NCBI GenBank assembly: GCA_036785325.1
Contig: JAXIVH010000031.1
Location: 403,001 to 467,000, forward strand
DNA length: 64,000 nucleotides
Direction of reading: 5' to 3'
DNA from: Urophycis tenuis
Lineage: Eukaryota; Chordata; Actinopteri; Gadiformes; Phycidae
Made by a program: the position numbers and the translations under genes. Every line of letters starts with the position of its first letter. Within the stretch, counting starts at the first letter, position 1. Under the pieces are notes generated by a model. It saw nothing but the letters and a program-made list of their open reading frames with translations. It had not been told where the DNA came from and did no database searches. Below, in pieces: positions 1 through 60,103 of this stretch.

Positions 1-382
1 GCACCTCATAATAGTGGAGGTCAGTGCGATGGGGTGGTAGTCGTTCAGGCTGGTGACTTGGGCTCTCTTGGGGACAGGTACAAAAGTGGAGGACTCGAAG
101 CAGGTGGCGATCTCAGACAGGTTCAGGGAGAGGCTGAAGATGTCAGCAAAAACCTCAGCTAGCTGGTAGGCACAAGGTCGGAGGACACTGCTTGGGGTGC
201 CGTCTGGTCCTGAAACCTTGCGGGGGTTGACGTAAAGGATCTGCTCACATCTGCTACAGATAACATTAATGGGCAGTCGTCCTTCTCTTCAAGCAGCCGG
301 GAAGGTGTTGCTTTCCTCAAAACGAGCGTACAAGTTGTTGAGCTCGTCTGGCAGCAAGGCAGAGGGCTGAACAGCACCATTA
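1..382 (-). mobile_element. L2-like LINE reverse transcriptase fragment
   Basis: Read on the minus strand, this stretch encodes the N-terminal part of a LINE reverse transcriptase. A PDELNNLYARFE-like linker is followed by NPRKVSGPDGTPSSVL, then an FVPVPK..LNDYHPIALTS block, which are RT motifs 0-2 of L2/CR1-group elements. A stop or frameshift separates the linker from the RT part, so it is a dead copy. It continues beyond the left edge of the window. The clade assignment is by motif recognition only. Confidence 0.75.
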
Positions 383-437
383 CCTCTAGGCTTTAAAATC
401 TCACATCGGAGTGTCCAACTAGATGTATGATAGGTAG

Positions 438-1355
438 TAGGGGTTGCATGACTTCAGATTTTTTAAAGTCGACTCTAATGTGATGAAAGTCGAGTCGATG
501 TCGACTAGTCGCTGATGACGTCATTCATATTTTTCGTCATAAACAAAATCACAGGAGGAGGGAATGTTTTGCAACGATCTGTATTAATTGACATGTACGC
601 CATGTACAATAAAAAAGAAACAGCTCGACAGCAACCGCATCCATTCTTTTTATTTTCTTCGAAAGAAACGCGCAGAATAAAAGCGGAAGCGCAGTATAAA
701 AAGTGGAAGCGCTCCACACACTAGGAAGTCGTTCCAAAATCCGAACGTTCACGAATGCTAGGCAGCACTCCAGCCTCGACTCCCAAGAACGCTCCATAGA
801 TCGCGACTCAAGGCCAATTTACACCGGATCCGTTTTAGAAGCGTTTTCTAGTCGGCCGTCAGACGGCCGTCAGACGGCCGTCTGCTGCTGGCGATAGAAT
901 TCCATTCAAACCAGTGCACTGATTTACACCGGCAGCGTTTTACGCCCGTCTCACGGCCGACCAAAGCTTAACTTTACGCTTCACTTCTATTTTTAAGCGT
1001 TTCTGAGGCGTCTCGTTGGACGTGTACGCCTATTATCTTATTAAATATAGCCAAACAAACGGCGGCGGTGTGAATTGATACGCCAACGTTACGCTGACGT
1101 TACGCTCACGTTACGCTTTCGCCTGCGGTGTAAATTAGGCTTTGGTCGGCCGTGAGACGGGCGTAAAACGCTGCCGGTGTAAATCAGTGCACTGGTTTGA
1201 ATGGAATTCTATCTCCAGCGGCAGAAAAAACGCTTCTAAAACGGCTCTGGTGTAAATTGGCCTAAAGTCACACGATCGCCGACTAGTCGACGTCACACGC
1301 AAAACGTCATTGTCGTTCTTAAAGTCGACTAGTCGACTAGTCTGTGTAACCCCTA
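438..1355. mobile_element. Non-autonomous hAT transposon (MITE) with 8-bp TSD
   Basis: The termini are short inverted repeats (TAGGGGTTGCATGAC at the left; the right end reads GTAACCCCTA, inverse TAGGGGTTAC). They are flanked by an exact 8-bp duplication, ATAGGTAG, at 430-437 and 1356-1363. An 8-bp TSD and TAGGG ends fit the hAT superfamily. Subterminal DNA is rich in GTCGACTAGTCGAC motifs at both ends. There is no transposase frame; the middle is occupied by a second fold-back element (812-1262). Confidence 0.85.
812..1262. mobile_element. Fold-back MITE nested inside the hAT MITE
   Basis: Two arms of roughly 125-155 bp (812-967 and 1139-1262) are near-perfect inverted copies. Both begin GGCCAATTTACACC and share the block around GAATTCCATTCAAACCAG. 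The left arm carries a triplicated GACGGCCGTCA-type motif where the right arm has a shorter sequence. The flanks are CAA on the left and TAA on the right, compatible with a mutated 3-bp PIF/Harbinger duplication. The superfamily is therefore tentative; the palindrome is seen directly. Confidence 0.75.
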
Positions 1356-1363
1356 ATAGGTAG

Positions 1364-1882
1364 ATAAGCTTACCAGTTGGTACAGGTCCATTGGGTAGAC
1401 TGGTAGAAAGATCTGTTCATCATACATGGACAGAAGGAGAAATGTTGAAGGAAGATATGCATCCAAGTTCCTACATTTATTCCAGCACAAATGGAAAAAG
1501 GAAACAGGGAGTGCTTGTAATACTAACAAAACCACAGAAAAGTATTCAAAGTCACAAGTCACTTGGGCCAACCCCTTGGCCCTAGTGACTTGTAGTATAG
1601 CATTGGAAAAGTAAATAGAGTGTTCCACCCAACTAAATCCTATACCAAATAACAAAATTGATAATTGCAGTGAAAAATGTTGTTTATTTTTTTTTTCTCA
1701 CAATTAACATGTTGCATATGATTTTAGATACATTGACATTTAAAAAAAAGGAAGGATAGGTTTATTACATTTTATTTGATGATTATAGCACTGTGCTGTA
1801 CAAAATGGCTTTACATATCAACCAATAAAGCAAAATTAAACTGCAACTAACTGATTGATGTTGCGACTGATTTAGAACTTAT
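1364..1882 (-). other. RENBP 3' UTR and downstream flank
   Basis: This is the stretch after the RENBP stop codon on the minus strand. Read on that strand, AATAAA hexamers occur at 1776-1771, 1766-1761 and 1688-1683, about 107-195 nt past the stop. Any of them could be the poly(A) signal. No other gene is seen. The true cleavage site cannot be told from sequence alone. Confidence 0.4.
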
Positions 1883-52443
<50,561 letters not shown>

Positions 52444-52550
52444 CTAAAAATAAATGCCAAACTCATGGATGGTTGCGAATATTCTTTAAAGCTCGTTTTC
52501 AATAACATGTATAATCATGTCACATATTATTAACGTGTGAAGCATCTTAC

Positions 52551-52640
52551 CTTGAAAACCCAGGAATAATACTGCTTGCAAAGATTTAGGGAATGTGACG
52601 CGAGGTGTGGCTTTCGTTACACTGCTTCACTCACGTGAAT
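52551..52640 (-). promoter_or_regulatory. renbp: Probable RENBP non-coding first exon and core promoter
   Basis: On the minus strand ..GGTTTTCAAG is followed by donor GTAAGATG at 52550, and 107 bp further TTTTTAG precedes the coding ATG. This fits a 5' UTR exon ending at 52551. Upstream lies the palindromic E-box TCACGTGA (52638-52631) and a related TCACATGA-like site at about 52643. The sequence TCACGTGA binds USF/MITF/TFE-type factors in general. The transcription start is not determined. Confidence 0.5.
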
Positions 52641-53709
52641 TATCACATGATTAATGACGTAGATGAAGTTAGTTTGATATTCGCTTTTCCCCCCTTTGCA
52701 ACACACAATAGCGCATTGAAAGGCGAACCATTTCTTACATGTGTCTTACACAGTCTTAGTTCGCTGAGTAGCACAATGTTTTTCGGTGATATTAGAAATA
52801 TACGGCTCTTAATGTCGAGCTGTGGTGCGCATTTCCTATGGATATTTAGGGATCGTCTAAAAAGTGCATGCAGAAATATGTAACGTGCAATCTCAGTGAA
52901 ATTACAGGACGAAAAATATATAAACTATTTAATTGCGCTCACAAACACTCCCTTTAACTTTCACAACCAGAGAAACATCAATGGGCGTCTATGTTTTAGT
53001 AATCATCAACACACAAGTCTTCCCCGAATTGGATTGGATTTGGATTTATTTTTTAACAAATTGAATTGTCAATAAACACTTTTATATGTTCAATAATATC
53101 CCAACCTTAATATCAAAATTATTTCTAATTTCAATATCCCCTATATTTGAGCTAAATTGTAATATGCAGTGTTAATGGCTTGCAGTCACTTGTTTTTTCC
53201 CAGGGCAAGCAAATGCCGATAGGCATAAAGACGGACAGACTTTAAGACTTAAATACTTAGGGTTTAATACTTTAATGATCCCTGAGGGAAATTGCATAAA
53301 GACACCGAAATATGCAGGGAAGTCGGGCTGGGAGGCTTTTCATGCTCAGTTCAAACTTTTAGCTCATGCAAACACATAGTCTGACCAACAGAAAGCCCCA
53401 AAGCCTGCCCTTTGTTTGAAAAATCCAAGATGGCAGCATGTACTCTTTCTCTGTCCAGTAGCTGTTCATACTGTTTATTTTAACAAGTTTGTACTAAATA
53501 TATAACATATTTGTTTTTGGTTTTAGCACCTTTATCACTTCCTTTTCAACATATTTTACTGTGGAAATTGTGGTCACTTTCTTTCCCTGCCGTTAGAGGC
53601 TGCATTGTATGACCTATTCCATGTGCTCAAATTTGCTAAAAGTAGCTAACTCAACTAGTCCAGCAGCAAAAATTCTGAGATTCTAGCAGGCTCCTTACTA
53701 CCAACCAAC
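52641..53709. other. Upstream flank of RENBP
   Basis: No host gene seen. At 53262-53295 the sequence TTTAATGATCCCTGAGGGAA is an inverted LINE 3' tail scrap of the type ending the LINE at 13497. The last bases are the TSD of the hAT MITE at 53710. Confidence 0.45.
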
Positions 53710-54461
53710 TAGTGATGGCGAGACGAAGCTTCATGAACCGTTGAAGCCTTTCGGCCAGATGTGTTGAAAAGTGGTTCATTTCTCGAGGCTTCGAGTGCAC
53801 GCTAGTGACACCTACAGGGCAATAAAAATACAATATGCTGAAAACCTGCACCAAAACAATAGCATCAGAATGTGTTATGTGGTCTGCGAATGCTTTTATG
53901 TTAATGTAAATTAGCGGAAAAAGACAACTTCGTCTTTCTGTGATATTTCTAACACAAAGTCAAAAATTAAAAAAAATTAAACGACGCATTAGGTCAGAAT
54001 TGAACATGGGTCGCCGGATTACTTGCACATCACCCTACCCATTACACCACTGTATCTTACGAGCAAAAATGTAACAACGCTTATTTATGTCATTGGATAT
54101 TGTATTATTGGGAGAAATCAAATCAAAGTGCTCCCAAACAGGTGAACACTTTCTCTTGCTTCTAGCTGGCTCCATCGCAAATAAATTCTTTAAGTACACA
54201 AACCACCGCAAAAACCACTGCTCAACTCCGACTAACAAAAACCCACGAGTTCGTATCCAGATACGGGACATCTTTATGGAGTCGAAACGTCCGGCAAAAC
54301 TGAACCACATTTCGAAGCGGCGGAGCCAAACGAGGCTTCGAACGTCACGAGTGACGTCATCTCACCCATACAACACAAGCCTCGATACAGGGCTTTGCTG
54401 AAAAGGGCTTGACGTACTCGATACGCGCTTCAAAGCCTCGGTATCATCCGTAACATCACTA
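53710..54461. mobile_element. hAT MITE (752 bp) with 8-bp TSD and a tRNA-like block
   Basis: Ends TAGTGATG and CATCACTA are perfect inverted octamers, flanked by CAACCAAC at 53702-53709 and 54462-54469. Both ends are rich in GAGGCTTCGA-like motifs. The interior has no intact transposase. A tRNA-like segment lies at 54000-54055. Confidence 0.88.
54000..54055 (-). repeat. tRNA-like cassette inside the hAT MITE
   Basis: On the minus strand CAGTGGTGTAATGGGTAGGG.. ends CATGTTCAATTC, with an A-box-like start and a B-box-like TGTTCAATTC. It resembles the cassette at 24537. A tRNA relic or captured SINE head. Confidence 0.45.
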
Positions 54462-54760
54462 CAACCAACGACTGCAGTGGGGTTCGTTTTTAGCCCAAAG
54501 CTGCAACAGGAGTATACTGGACTGTGTTGAGGCCTGAAAGAGTGTCTGCAGTCTGGCCTCCTGGACCATCTACAGCCTGGTGTAGCTAACCAGCTATTTT
54601 CCAGAAGCTAGCCTCCATAGCCCTGCTGCTCTGCCACCTGCCTCCAGAAGCAGGTATCCACCTCCAACTCTACAACAGTCACTGTCTACCAGCCCTGCAG
54701 CAGCTGGTCTCTACAGCAGCTAGCCTCTACCAGCCCTGCAGCAGCTAGCCTCCAGCATCC

Positions 54761-55095
54761 CTCCACCAGCTGGCCTTCGGGAGCAGCTAGCTTCTACCAG
54801 CCCTGCAGCAGCTAGCCTCCAGCAGCCCTCCACCAGCTGGCCTTCGGGAGCAGCTAGCTACTACCAGGCCTGGAGCAGCTAGCCTCCAGCAGCCCTCCAC
54901 CAGCTGGCCTCCGGGAGCAGCTAGCTTCTACCAGCCCTGCAGCAGCTAGCCTCCAGCAGCCCTCCACCAGCTGGCCTCCGGGAGCAGCTAGCTTCTACCA
55001 GCCCTGCAGCAGCTAGCATCCAGCAGCCCTCCACCAGCTGGCCTCCAGGAGCTAGCTTACAGCAGCTAGCCTCTACAGCAGCTAGCCTCTACAGC
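54761..55095 (+). repeat. 67-bp minisatellite, five copies
   Basis: CTCCACCAGCTGG recurs at 54761, 54828, 54895, 54962 and 55029, exactly 67 bp apart. Each unit also has GGGAGCAGCTAGCTTCTACC-like and CCTGCAGCAGCTAGC motifs. Related shorter AGCAGCTAGCCTCTAC units extend on both sides (54600-55145). The period is not a multiple of three. Confidence 0.92.
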
Positions 55096-56665
55096 ATCTA
55101 GCCTCTGCAGCATCTAGCCTCTACCAGCCCTGCAGCAACTAGCCAGTCCTGCCCTGCTATTACCTGCCTCTGTCCTCAGCTGGGTAATATCTGATTTTTG
55201 AACTGTTACAATGTCATTGCTTTTGGTGTTGCATGTTGTATTCTCACTGTGTGACCATGGATCCTTAAATCAGAGCAGAAGCATGGCTAGCATGGCTATC
55301 TATTCTCCAGTAGTGAGACCTAGTGTTGAGGGCGAAACACTATCTTACTCAAAAGCCTTGCCAGAGCTGTGTTTTTGGTATTCAGACTCTTTTAACCTTA
55401 AGATGTTACTTTCGCTTGCTTACCTTTCTGTACTGAGGAAAAACTTTACATCTGTGGACGACTGTCTCTATGCTCATGTCAGCAAGACTAAAAACTGTGA
55501 TTCGGGTTTCTCACGTAACATTTTAAAGAAAAGGTATGTCATCTTGCTACTACTTTTAATGTCTGGAAATGTTCATACAAATCCCGGGCCAGGTCTAAAA
55601 TGTATCTCTACACCGGAGGAGTTGAAAGGCAGGTCTGGTCTCAGTATCATCCATATGAATGTGCGCAGCTTGCTTCCAAAAATTGATTTGATCAGAATTT
55701 GGGCTTGTTCAACAGATGCTGATATTTTTGTTGTATCAGAAACCTGGCTTAGTAAGTCAATTCCAGATAAAGATGTCAGTATAAAAGGGTACACGGTACA
55801 TCGCTGCGATCGCCCCAGGAAAGGAGGCGGAGTCGCTATATATGCAAAAAAACAAATTTCATATTAGTCTCTTATCCTCAGTATCCATCTGTAAGCAATT
55901 TGAACTGTTGGCTCTAAAACTTGATCTTGCTCAGAATCAATTTATTAATATTATAGGATGCTACAGGCCACCTTCTGCTAGTGCTGAAGCGTTAACCTCA
56001 TTAGCACATTATTTGTCTAATTTTGAGACAAATGAGCTATTACTAGTGGGGGATCTGAACTACGACTGGTTGACCTCAGCATCTGACAACCTCAAATCGA
56101 CGTGTAACACTTTTAATCTAACACAACTTGTTGAGGAGGCAACACGTCCAAATGTTAAATGCCCCGAGAAGTCGTCATTGCTTGATTTGATCATGACAAA
56201 TGCTCCACATAAATACCATGATGTAGGCATTTTTGCAAATGATCTCAGTGACCACTGTGTCATTGCAACTGTCAGGCAGGCTAAGTTTACTAAAATTAAG
56301 CCCCGACTGCTTATCAAAAGAGATCTTAAACGTTTTTGTGAGCAAGCTTTTTTTCATGATCTTTATAACTTTGATTGGGACAGACTTAATCTTATTGGTG
56401 AAGTGGAACTGGCCTGGAGATTCTTCTCTGATGGTTTCCTGAACATTTTAAATAAACATGCCCCTTTTTACAAAATGCGAGTAAAAGGTCGCAATAATCC
56501 CTGGTTTTCTCCTGAGCTAAATAGTCTCCTTCGAGATAGAAACAATGCATGGGCCAGAGCAAGACAAAGTAAATCCGATGCTGACTGGCGTAGATTTAGG
56601 CAGCTTAGGAATCGCTGACTATAAAAAGAGCAAAGACAGAGTACTACCTGTACTGAGTACTACCT

Positions 56666-59600
56666 ACCACTGGCTGATCTGGCGCTGCCTCAGGCGGCAG
56701 CCTGTAGCTGCAGCTCCCCTCGTGTTTTCTTTTCTTTTGTTTATTTGTTGTTTTCAGTTTTTGCATTTGTTTTTAAACATTCAACATCCGCGTCTAAACG
56801 TCTGAGACAATGGTTGGACTAAGTCTTGTTACTTTTCTCCGCGTTCTTCTGTTACTTTTTTTTTAACTTTTCGTAACAATGAACGGTGCCGGTAGTAGCG
56901 GGGGCATTGTTTACACGCGCGATCAGCTGGTTGCGCTGCGTGAGCATGTGCTGCTGCCCGGAGACAGACCTGCGGTCCCGCAGGAGTTACGGAGGAAACG
57001 CCGGGGCTGCAGGGCTGGAACCAAACGGAGGGAGAGAAGAAGAAGACATAAACCAGCAGTCCCAGCGATTATAATGGGGAACGTGAGGTCTTTGGGGAAT
57101 AAGATGGACAAACTTTCAGCGCTGGTGAAGACCCAAAGGGAATACCGCGAGTGTAGTTTATTCTGCTTCAGTGAAACCTGGCTGCACTCGCACATCCCGG
57201 ACAGCAGCGTTGAGGTTCCCGGTTACAGTTTAGTACGGGGAGACAGAGACTGTTCCAAAAGTCGGAAGAAGAAGGGTGGCGGGCTTGCACTTTATGTGAG
57301 TGAGAGGTGGTGCAATCCCGGACATGTAAGCGTGAAGGAGCGTCTCTGTACCCCGGACATTGAACTGCTGGCTGTGGGAATGCGTCCGTACTATTTGCCG
57401 AGGGAGTTTACGTCCGCCATTACTATCGCTGTTTACATCCCCCCGTCAGCTGATGCAGCGGTGGCTTGTGAAGTCATCAGCTCCGCCACCGCTAAACTAC
57501 AGACTGATCACCCGGATGCGTTCATGGTCATTACAGGTGATTTTAACCATGCCTCATTGAACAATATTTTAAATAACTTCCGTCAATATGTTGACTGCCC
57601 CACCAGAGACAATAAAACACTGGACTTACTATATGCTAATGCCATGGACGCATATGACGCCACAGCCCTTCCCCCCCTTGGCAAGTCAGACCACAACCTG
57701 GTCATGATGACTCCCAAGTATGTCCCACTTGTGAGAAGGCAACCTGTGCTCACCAGGACAGTGAGGAAGTGGACACAGGAGACTGCTGAGGCACTGCAGG
57801 ACTGCTTCGAGTCAACAGACTGGGATGTTCTCTGTGAGCCACATGGGGAGGACATCAATAACATGACCGACTGCATTACAGACTATATAAGATTCTGCGA
57901 GGACACCACCATGCCAGCCCGGACCGTTCGCTGCTTCTCCAACAGCAAGCCATGGATTACCAGTGACCTGAAGGCACTCTTGAACAAGAAGAAGAGGGCT
58001 TTCAGGTCAGGAGACAGGGAGGAGCAGAGGAGAGTGCAGCACGAACTCCGTGAGATGCTGAGGACGTGCAAAGACAACTACAGGAGGAAGCTGGAGGCCA
58101 AGCTCCAACAGAACAGTGTGAGGGATGTGTGGGCGGGAATGAAGCACATCACAGGGATGATGATGAAGGGGAAAGACAGGCAGACATCTGGGAGCCTGGA
58201 CAGAGCTAACCAGTATAACCAGTTTTTCAACAGGTTTAGCTCAGCCCCTGATTCCCCTCCAACACCCCCATCCCCCCACACACCCACACTGTCCCAAAGG
58301 GTTCGACCCTCCCCCCAGCATTCTCCTGTACAACACCTCTCCATCTGCCCCTCCTCCTTCCCCCCCACCCCCTCCTCCTCCTCCACTGATGACATCTGCA
58401 CCATCCCCCGCCCAATGGTGACTACAGGCCAGGTAAAGAGGCAGCTGGAAAGACTGCATCAGCGGAAGGCTGCAGGCCCTGATGGCATCTCACCCAGGAT
58501 CCTGAAGGCCTGTGCCGGCCAGCTGTCTCCTGTACTGGGACATCTGTACAACCTGAGCCTGAGTCAGGAGAAAATTCCGTTGCTGTGGAAGACCTCCTGC
58601 TTGGTCCCAGTCCCCAAGAAGTCAAGGCCGTCCGACCCGGCAGACTACAGACCAGTCGCCCTAACATCGCATGTGATGAAGGTCCTGGAGAGGCTGGTCT
58701 TAGCTCAGCTGAGGCCACAGGTGAGGATGTTTCTGGACCCCTTGCAATTTGCCTATCAGCCCTGTGTAGGAGTTGATGATGCTGTCATTTACCTGCTGCA
58801 ACGTGCCCATATGCATCTGGATGGTGGGGGAGGCACTGTGAGGATCACATTCTTTGATTTCTCCAGTGCTTTCAACACCATTCAGCCTCTTCTGATGGGT
58901 GAGAAGCTGCGGGTGATGGGTGTTGACGACACTATGATCTCCTGGATTACTGACTACTTGACGGGCAGTCCACAGTTTGTCCGTCTGGGCAGTGTACTGT
59001 CTGATGTGGTGGTCAGTGATACAGGAGCTCCACAGGGAACTGTGCTCTCCCCCTTCCTCTTCACCTTGTACACCACTGACTTTCAGTACAACTCTGAGTC
59101 ATGTCACTTGCAAAAGTTCTCTGATGACTCAGCTGTTGTCGGGTGTATAAGAGGTGGAGAGGAGGGTGAGTACAGGACACTGGTGGACAACTTTGTGGGG
59201 TGGTCCGAACAGAATCACCTGAGGCTGAATGTCAACAAGACCAGAGAGATGGTGATTGACTTCGGGAGGACAAAGAGGTTGCCTCCACAGCCACTTCAGA
59301 TTAGGGGGGATGTGGTGGAGGAGGTGGAGGACTACAAATACTTGGGGGTGGTGATCGGCAACAGACTGGACTGGAAATCTAACACCGAGGCTGTATACAA
59401 GAAGGGGATGAGCAGACTCTATTTCCTGAGGAAGCTGAGATCTTTCAACGTGTGCAGCAAGATGTTGGAGATCTTCTACCAGTCTGTTGTTGCTAGTACC
59501 ATTTTCTTTGCTGCTGTGTGTTGGGGCAGCAGCACCAGAGCCAGTGACATCAACAGACTTGATAAAATCATCAAGAAGGCTGGCTCTGTCCTAGGTCTCG

Positions 59601-60103
59601 GGCTAGAATCTTTTGAGTCTGTGGTGGAGAGGAGAATGCTGAAAAAACTGTTATCCATCATTGACAATGATCAGCACCCTCTCCATCAAACAGTGGTCAG
59701 ACAGCGGAGCACCTTCTCTCACAGGCTGCCCCAGCTCCGCTGTCGTAGGGACAGATATAGGAAATCATTCCTACCACATTCCATTACACTGTACAATAAC
59801 AGCCAATAACTATTGCAACCTTGCACCTTATATTTCAGTTCATTGCATTATATTCTGTACACTGTTTGTTTAAAAATACTTGCACTATAATTAGTTTAGA
59901 TTATATTTATTTTACATTTTTAGTTTATTTAGTTTTAGTCTATATTTATATCTTAATGTATATATATATATTATTTTTACATACTTTTATTTTTATTTAT
60001 TTTATTATTATTTTTTTTTTTATTCTATTCTGTAATGCTGCTGCTACGTTGGAATTTCCCAGCATGGGATTAATAAAGTATTTCTATTCTATTCTATTCT
60101 ATT
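56666..60103 (+). mobile_element. Inner Rex1/L2-like LINE, apparently intact
   Basis: The 5' end lies at about 56650-56666 and the 3' end is GGGATTAATAAAGTATTTCTA plus TTCTA repeats at 60103. CTACCT is found on both sides (56660-56665 and 60104-60109). A direct repeat (GAGTACTACCT twice near 56639) blurs the exact 5' border. It contains one intact 976-codon frame. It belongs to the same family as the broken copies at 8827 and 26978. Confidence 0.85.
56879..59809 (+). CDS. Rex1/L2-like LINE endonuclease-RT polyprotein (976 aa)
   Basis: A basic N-terminus (residues about 38-58) precedes the APE endonuclease: MGNVRSLGNKMDKLS (Asn68), CFSETWLHSHIPDSS (Glu99), VITGDFNHASL (Asp221) and GKSDHNLVM (Asp271, His272). 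RT follows at about 520-800: AADYRPVALTSHVMKVLERL-like block, FFDFSSAFNTIQP (about 657), TGAPQGTVLSPFLF and FSDDSAVV (about 747). The thumb has VEDYKYLGVVIGNRLDW. All catalytic motifs are present with no stop. The start ATG at 56879 follows a T-rich leader of about 210 nt. It would prime reverse transcription at nicked DNA. Confidence 0.9.
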   Translation: MNGAGSSGGIVYTRDQLVALREHVLLPGDRPAVPQELRRKRRGCRAGTKRRERRRRHKPAVPAIIMGNVRSLGNKMDKLSALVKTQREYRECSLFCFSETWLHSHIPDSSVEVPGYSLVRGDRDCSKSRKKKGGGLALYVSERWCNPGHVSVKERLCTPDIELLAVGMRPYYLPREFTSAITIAVYIPPSADAAVACEVISSATAKLQTDHPDAFMVITGDFNHASLNNILNNFRQYVDCPTRDNKTLDLLYANAMDAYDATALPPLGKSDHNLVMMTPKYVPLVRRQPVLTRTVRKWTQETAEALQDCFESTDWDVLCEPHGEDINNMTDCITDYIRFCEDTTMPARTVRCFSNSKPWITSDLKALLNKKKRAFRSGDREEQRRVQHELREMLRTCKDNYRRKLEAKLQQNSVRDVWAGMKHITGMMMKGKDRQTSGSLDRANQYNQFFNRFSSAPDSPPTPPSPHTPTLSQRVRPSPQHSPVQHLSICPSSFPPTPSSSSTDDICTIPRPMVTTGQVKRQLERLHQRKAAGPDGISPRILKACAGQLSPVLGHLYNLSLSQEKIPLLWKTSCLVPVPKKSRPSDPADYRPVALTSHVMKVLERLVLAQLRPQVRMFLDPLQFAYQPCVGVDDAVIYLLQRAHMHLDGGGGTVRITFFDFSSAFNTIQPLLMGEKLRVMGVDDTMISWITDYLTGSPQFVRLGSVLSDVVVSDTGAPQGTVLSPFLFTLYTTDFQYNSESCHLQKFSDDSAVVGCIRGGEEGEYRTLVDNFVGWSEQNHLRLNVNKTREMVIDFGRTKRLPPQPLQIRGDVVEEVEDYKYLGVVIGNRLDWKSNTEAVYKKGMSRLYFLRKLRSFNVCSKMLEIFYQSVVASTIFFAAVCWGSSTRASDINRLDKIIKKAGSVLGLGLESFESVVERRMLKKLLSIIDNDQHPLHQTVVRQRSTFSHRLPQLRCRRDRYRKSFLPHSITLYNNSQ

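Noticed and set aside
54600..55145. CRISPR array
   Set aside because: The 67-bp units are contiguous tandem repeats without spacers, in a vertebrate genome.
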